A DNA stretch of 5,315 bases from Turicibacter sp. UBA7094 (GTDB lineage Bacteria > Bacillota_I > Bacilli_A > MOL361 > Turicibacteraceae): contig DKYS01000106.1 of NCBI GenBank assembly GCA_002493395.1, forward strand, positions 4,430 through 9,744. The letters run 5' to 3'. Shown one piece after another: positions 4,511 through 5,315 of this stretch (its first letter is position 1; each line of letters starts with the position of its first letter). Under the pieces are notes generated by a model. That model saw only the letters and a program-made list of their open reading frames with translations, searched no databases and was not told where the DNA came from. Made by a program: the position numbers and the translations under genes.

Positions 4511-5315
4511 TGGAATTTAAAGAGTTTCCTCAATTAAAAGAAAAGTTATATTATGAACAATTAGAAAACGGATTAGAAGTTTATATGCTTCCTAAACCAG
4601 GATTTAATAAATCGTTTGCGACGTTTACCACAAAATATGGATCAATTGATAATCACTTTATTCCGATTGGTCAAGATCAAATGAAGCTTGTTCCAGATGG
4701 GATTGCTCATTTTCTAGAACATAAAATGTTTGAAAAAGAGGATTATGATGTCTTTGAAAAATTTTCAGCGCATAGTGCTTCCTCAAATGCATTCACTTCA
4801 TTTACAAGAACTTGTTACTTATTTTCATGTACAAGTGATTTAAAAGAGAATCTAACGACATTAATTGACTTTGTGCAGTCTCCTTATTTCACGGAACAGA
4901 CCGTGGAAAAAGAAAAGGGAATTATTGCACAAGAGATTAAAATGTATGACGATAATCCAGATTTTCGTGCTTATTACGAAATTATTGGAAACCTCTTTAA
5001 AAATCATCCTGTAAGAATTGATATTGCGGGAACGGTGGAATCGATTCAACCTATTACGGCTGAATTATTATATGAGTGCTACCATACTTTTTATCATCCT
5101 TCAAATATGTTATTGTTTGTTATCGGTGATTTTGATGTAGAAGAAATGATGGCGCTTGTTCGTGAAAACCAAGCACAAAAAGATTATCACAAAGAAGCTC
5201 CAATTCCGAGAGAATATCCGAAAGAAGAGCCTGAAGTTTTCCGCCAAGAAAGTACGTTAGAGATGGAAGTAGGAACGGCTAAAGTATTTGTTGGAATAAA
5301 AGATGCAACTTCAAA
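4510..5315 (+). CDS. ymfH: M16 zinc metallopeptidase YmfH, 3' end outside window
   Basis: This is an open frame from ATG4510 to the right edge, 268 codons seen of an expected ~425. It shows the intact inverted zinc motif GIAHFLEHKMFEK: His67 and His71 as ligands and Glu70 as the catalytic base. The downstream EKEKGIIAQEIKMYDD (133-148) probably supplies the third ligand, Glu142, by analogy with the EE(I/M) motif of the family. YHPSNMLLFVIGDFD (195-209) marks the end of the first M16 domain. It should therefore be the catalytic partner of the zinc-less protein encoded just upstream. The start overlaps the upstream stop (TAATG) and has AGAGGTGG at 4495-4502 with 7 bases of spacing, inside the preceding gene, so it is translationally coupled. 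In B. subtilis the homologue is followed by ymfI, a short-chain dehydrogenase acting on EF-P; whether that holds here lies beyond the window. Only the C-terminal half is missing, because of the window edge and not a mutation. Confidence 0.92.
   Translation, partial: MEFKEFPQLKEKLYYEQLENGLEVYMLPKPGFNKSFATFTTKYGSIDNHFIPIGQDQMKLVPDGIAHFLEHKMFEKEDYDVFEKFSAHSASSNAFTSFTRTCYLFSCTSDLKENLTTLIDFVQSPYFTEQTVEKEKGIIAQEIKMYDDNPDFRAYYEIIGNLFKNHPVRIDIAGTVESIQPITAELLYECYHTFYHPSNMLLFVIGDFDVEEMMALVRENQAQKDYHKEAPIPREYPKEEPEVFRQESTLEMEVGTAKVFVGIKDATS

Noticed and set aside
4333..4533. 66-codon open frame on the reverse strand
   Set aside because: Antisense shadow over the end of the ymfF-like gene and the start of the ymfH-like gene, both well supported; no promoter or independent signal.
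4861..5049. 62-codon open frame on the reverse strand
   Set aside because: Antisense to the part of the YmfH-like coding region around the third zinc ligand; composition is that of a shadow frame.

Overview
The window is an ordinary chromosomal stretch of a low-GC Gram-positive bacterium (Bacillota). The AT-rich sequence, purine-rich Shine-Dalgarno (SD) sites of the AGGAGG/GAGGTG type, U-tailed intrinsic terminators and a paired YmfF/YmfH-type M16 peptidase locus all point that way. A gut Bacilli/Erysipelotrichia-like genome such as Turicibacter would fit, but that genus is a guess. All recognised genes lie on the + strand.

Layout: (1) Positions 1-54 hold the tail of an upstream unit ending in a strong intrinsic terminator. 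(2) Positions 140-1234 encode an AI-2E-family (PF01594-type) polytopic membrane protein, probably starting at GTG140 rather than GTG131. (3) Positions 1235-1472 are non-coding: a large hairpin with a U-rich tail, then the probable deo promoter, in a region rich in TTTGAA/TTCAAA half-sites. (4) Positions 1473-2876 hold deoC and deoD, a two-gene deoxynucleoside catabolic operon closed by an intrinsic terminator at 2886-2922. (5) Positions 2923-3235 contain no large gene, but the last ~100 bases look like a structured leader. They hold a 16-codon ORF with a strong SD, an imperfect 20-base tandem repeat and several mutually exclusive hairpins. (6) Positions 3236-4510 encode a zinc-site-less M16 peptidase homologue (YmfF type), overlapping by one base the next gene, an M16 peptidase with an intact HFLEH site (YmfH type), which runs off the right edge.

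Functionally, DeoD splits purine deoxynucleosides to deoxyribose-1-phosphate. After conversion to the 5-phosphate by a phosphopentomutase not present here, DeoC cleaves that to acetaldehyde and glyceraldehyde-3-phosphate. The two M16 proteins probably form an inactive/active pair; in Bacillus subtilis their homologues sit beside ymfI and are named for association with EF-P 5-aminopentanol modification. I saw no mobile element, CRISPR array, tRNA or rRNA. The coding content is familiar. The part least explained by known features is the leader at 3132-3216 ahead of the M16 pair.
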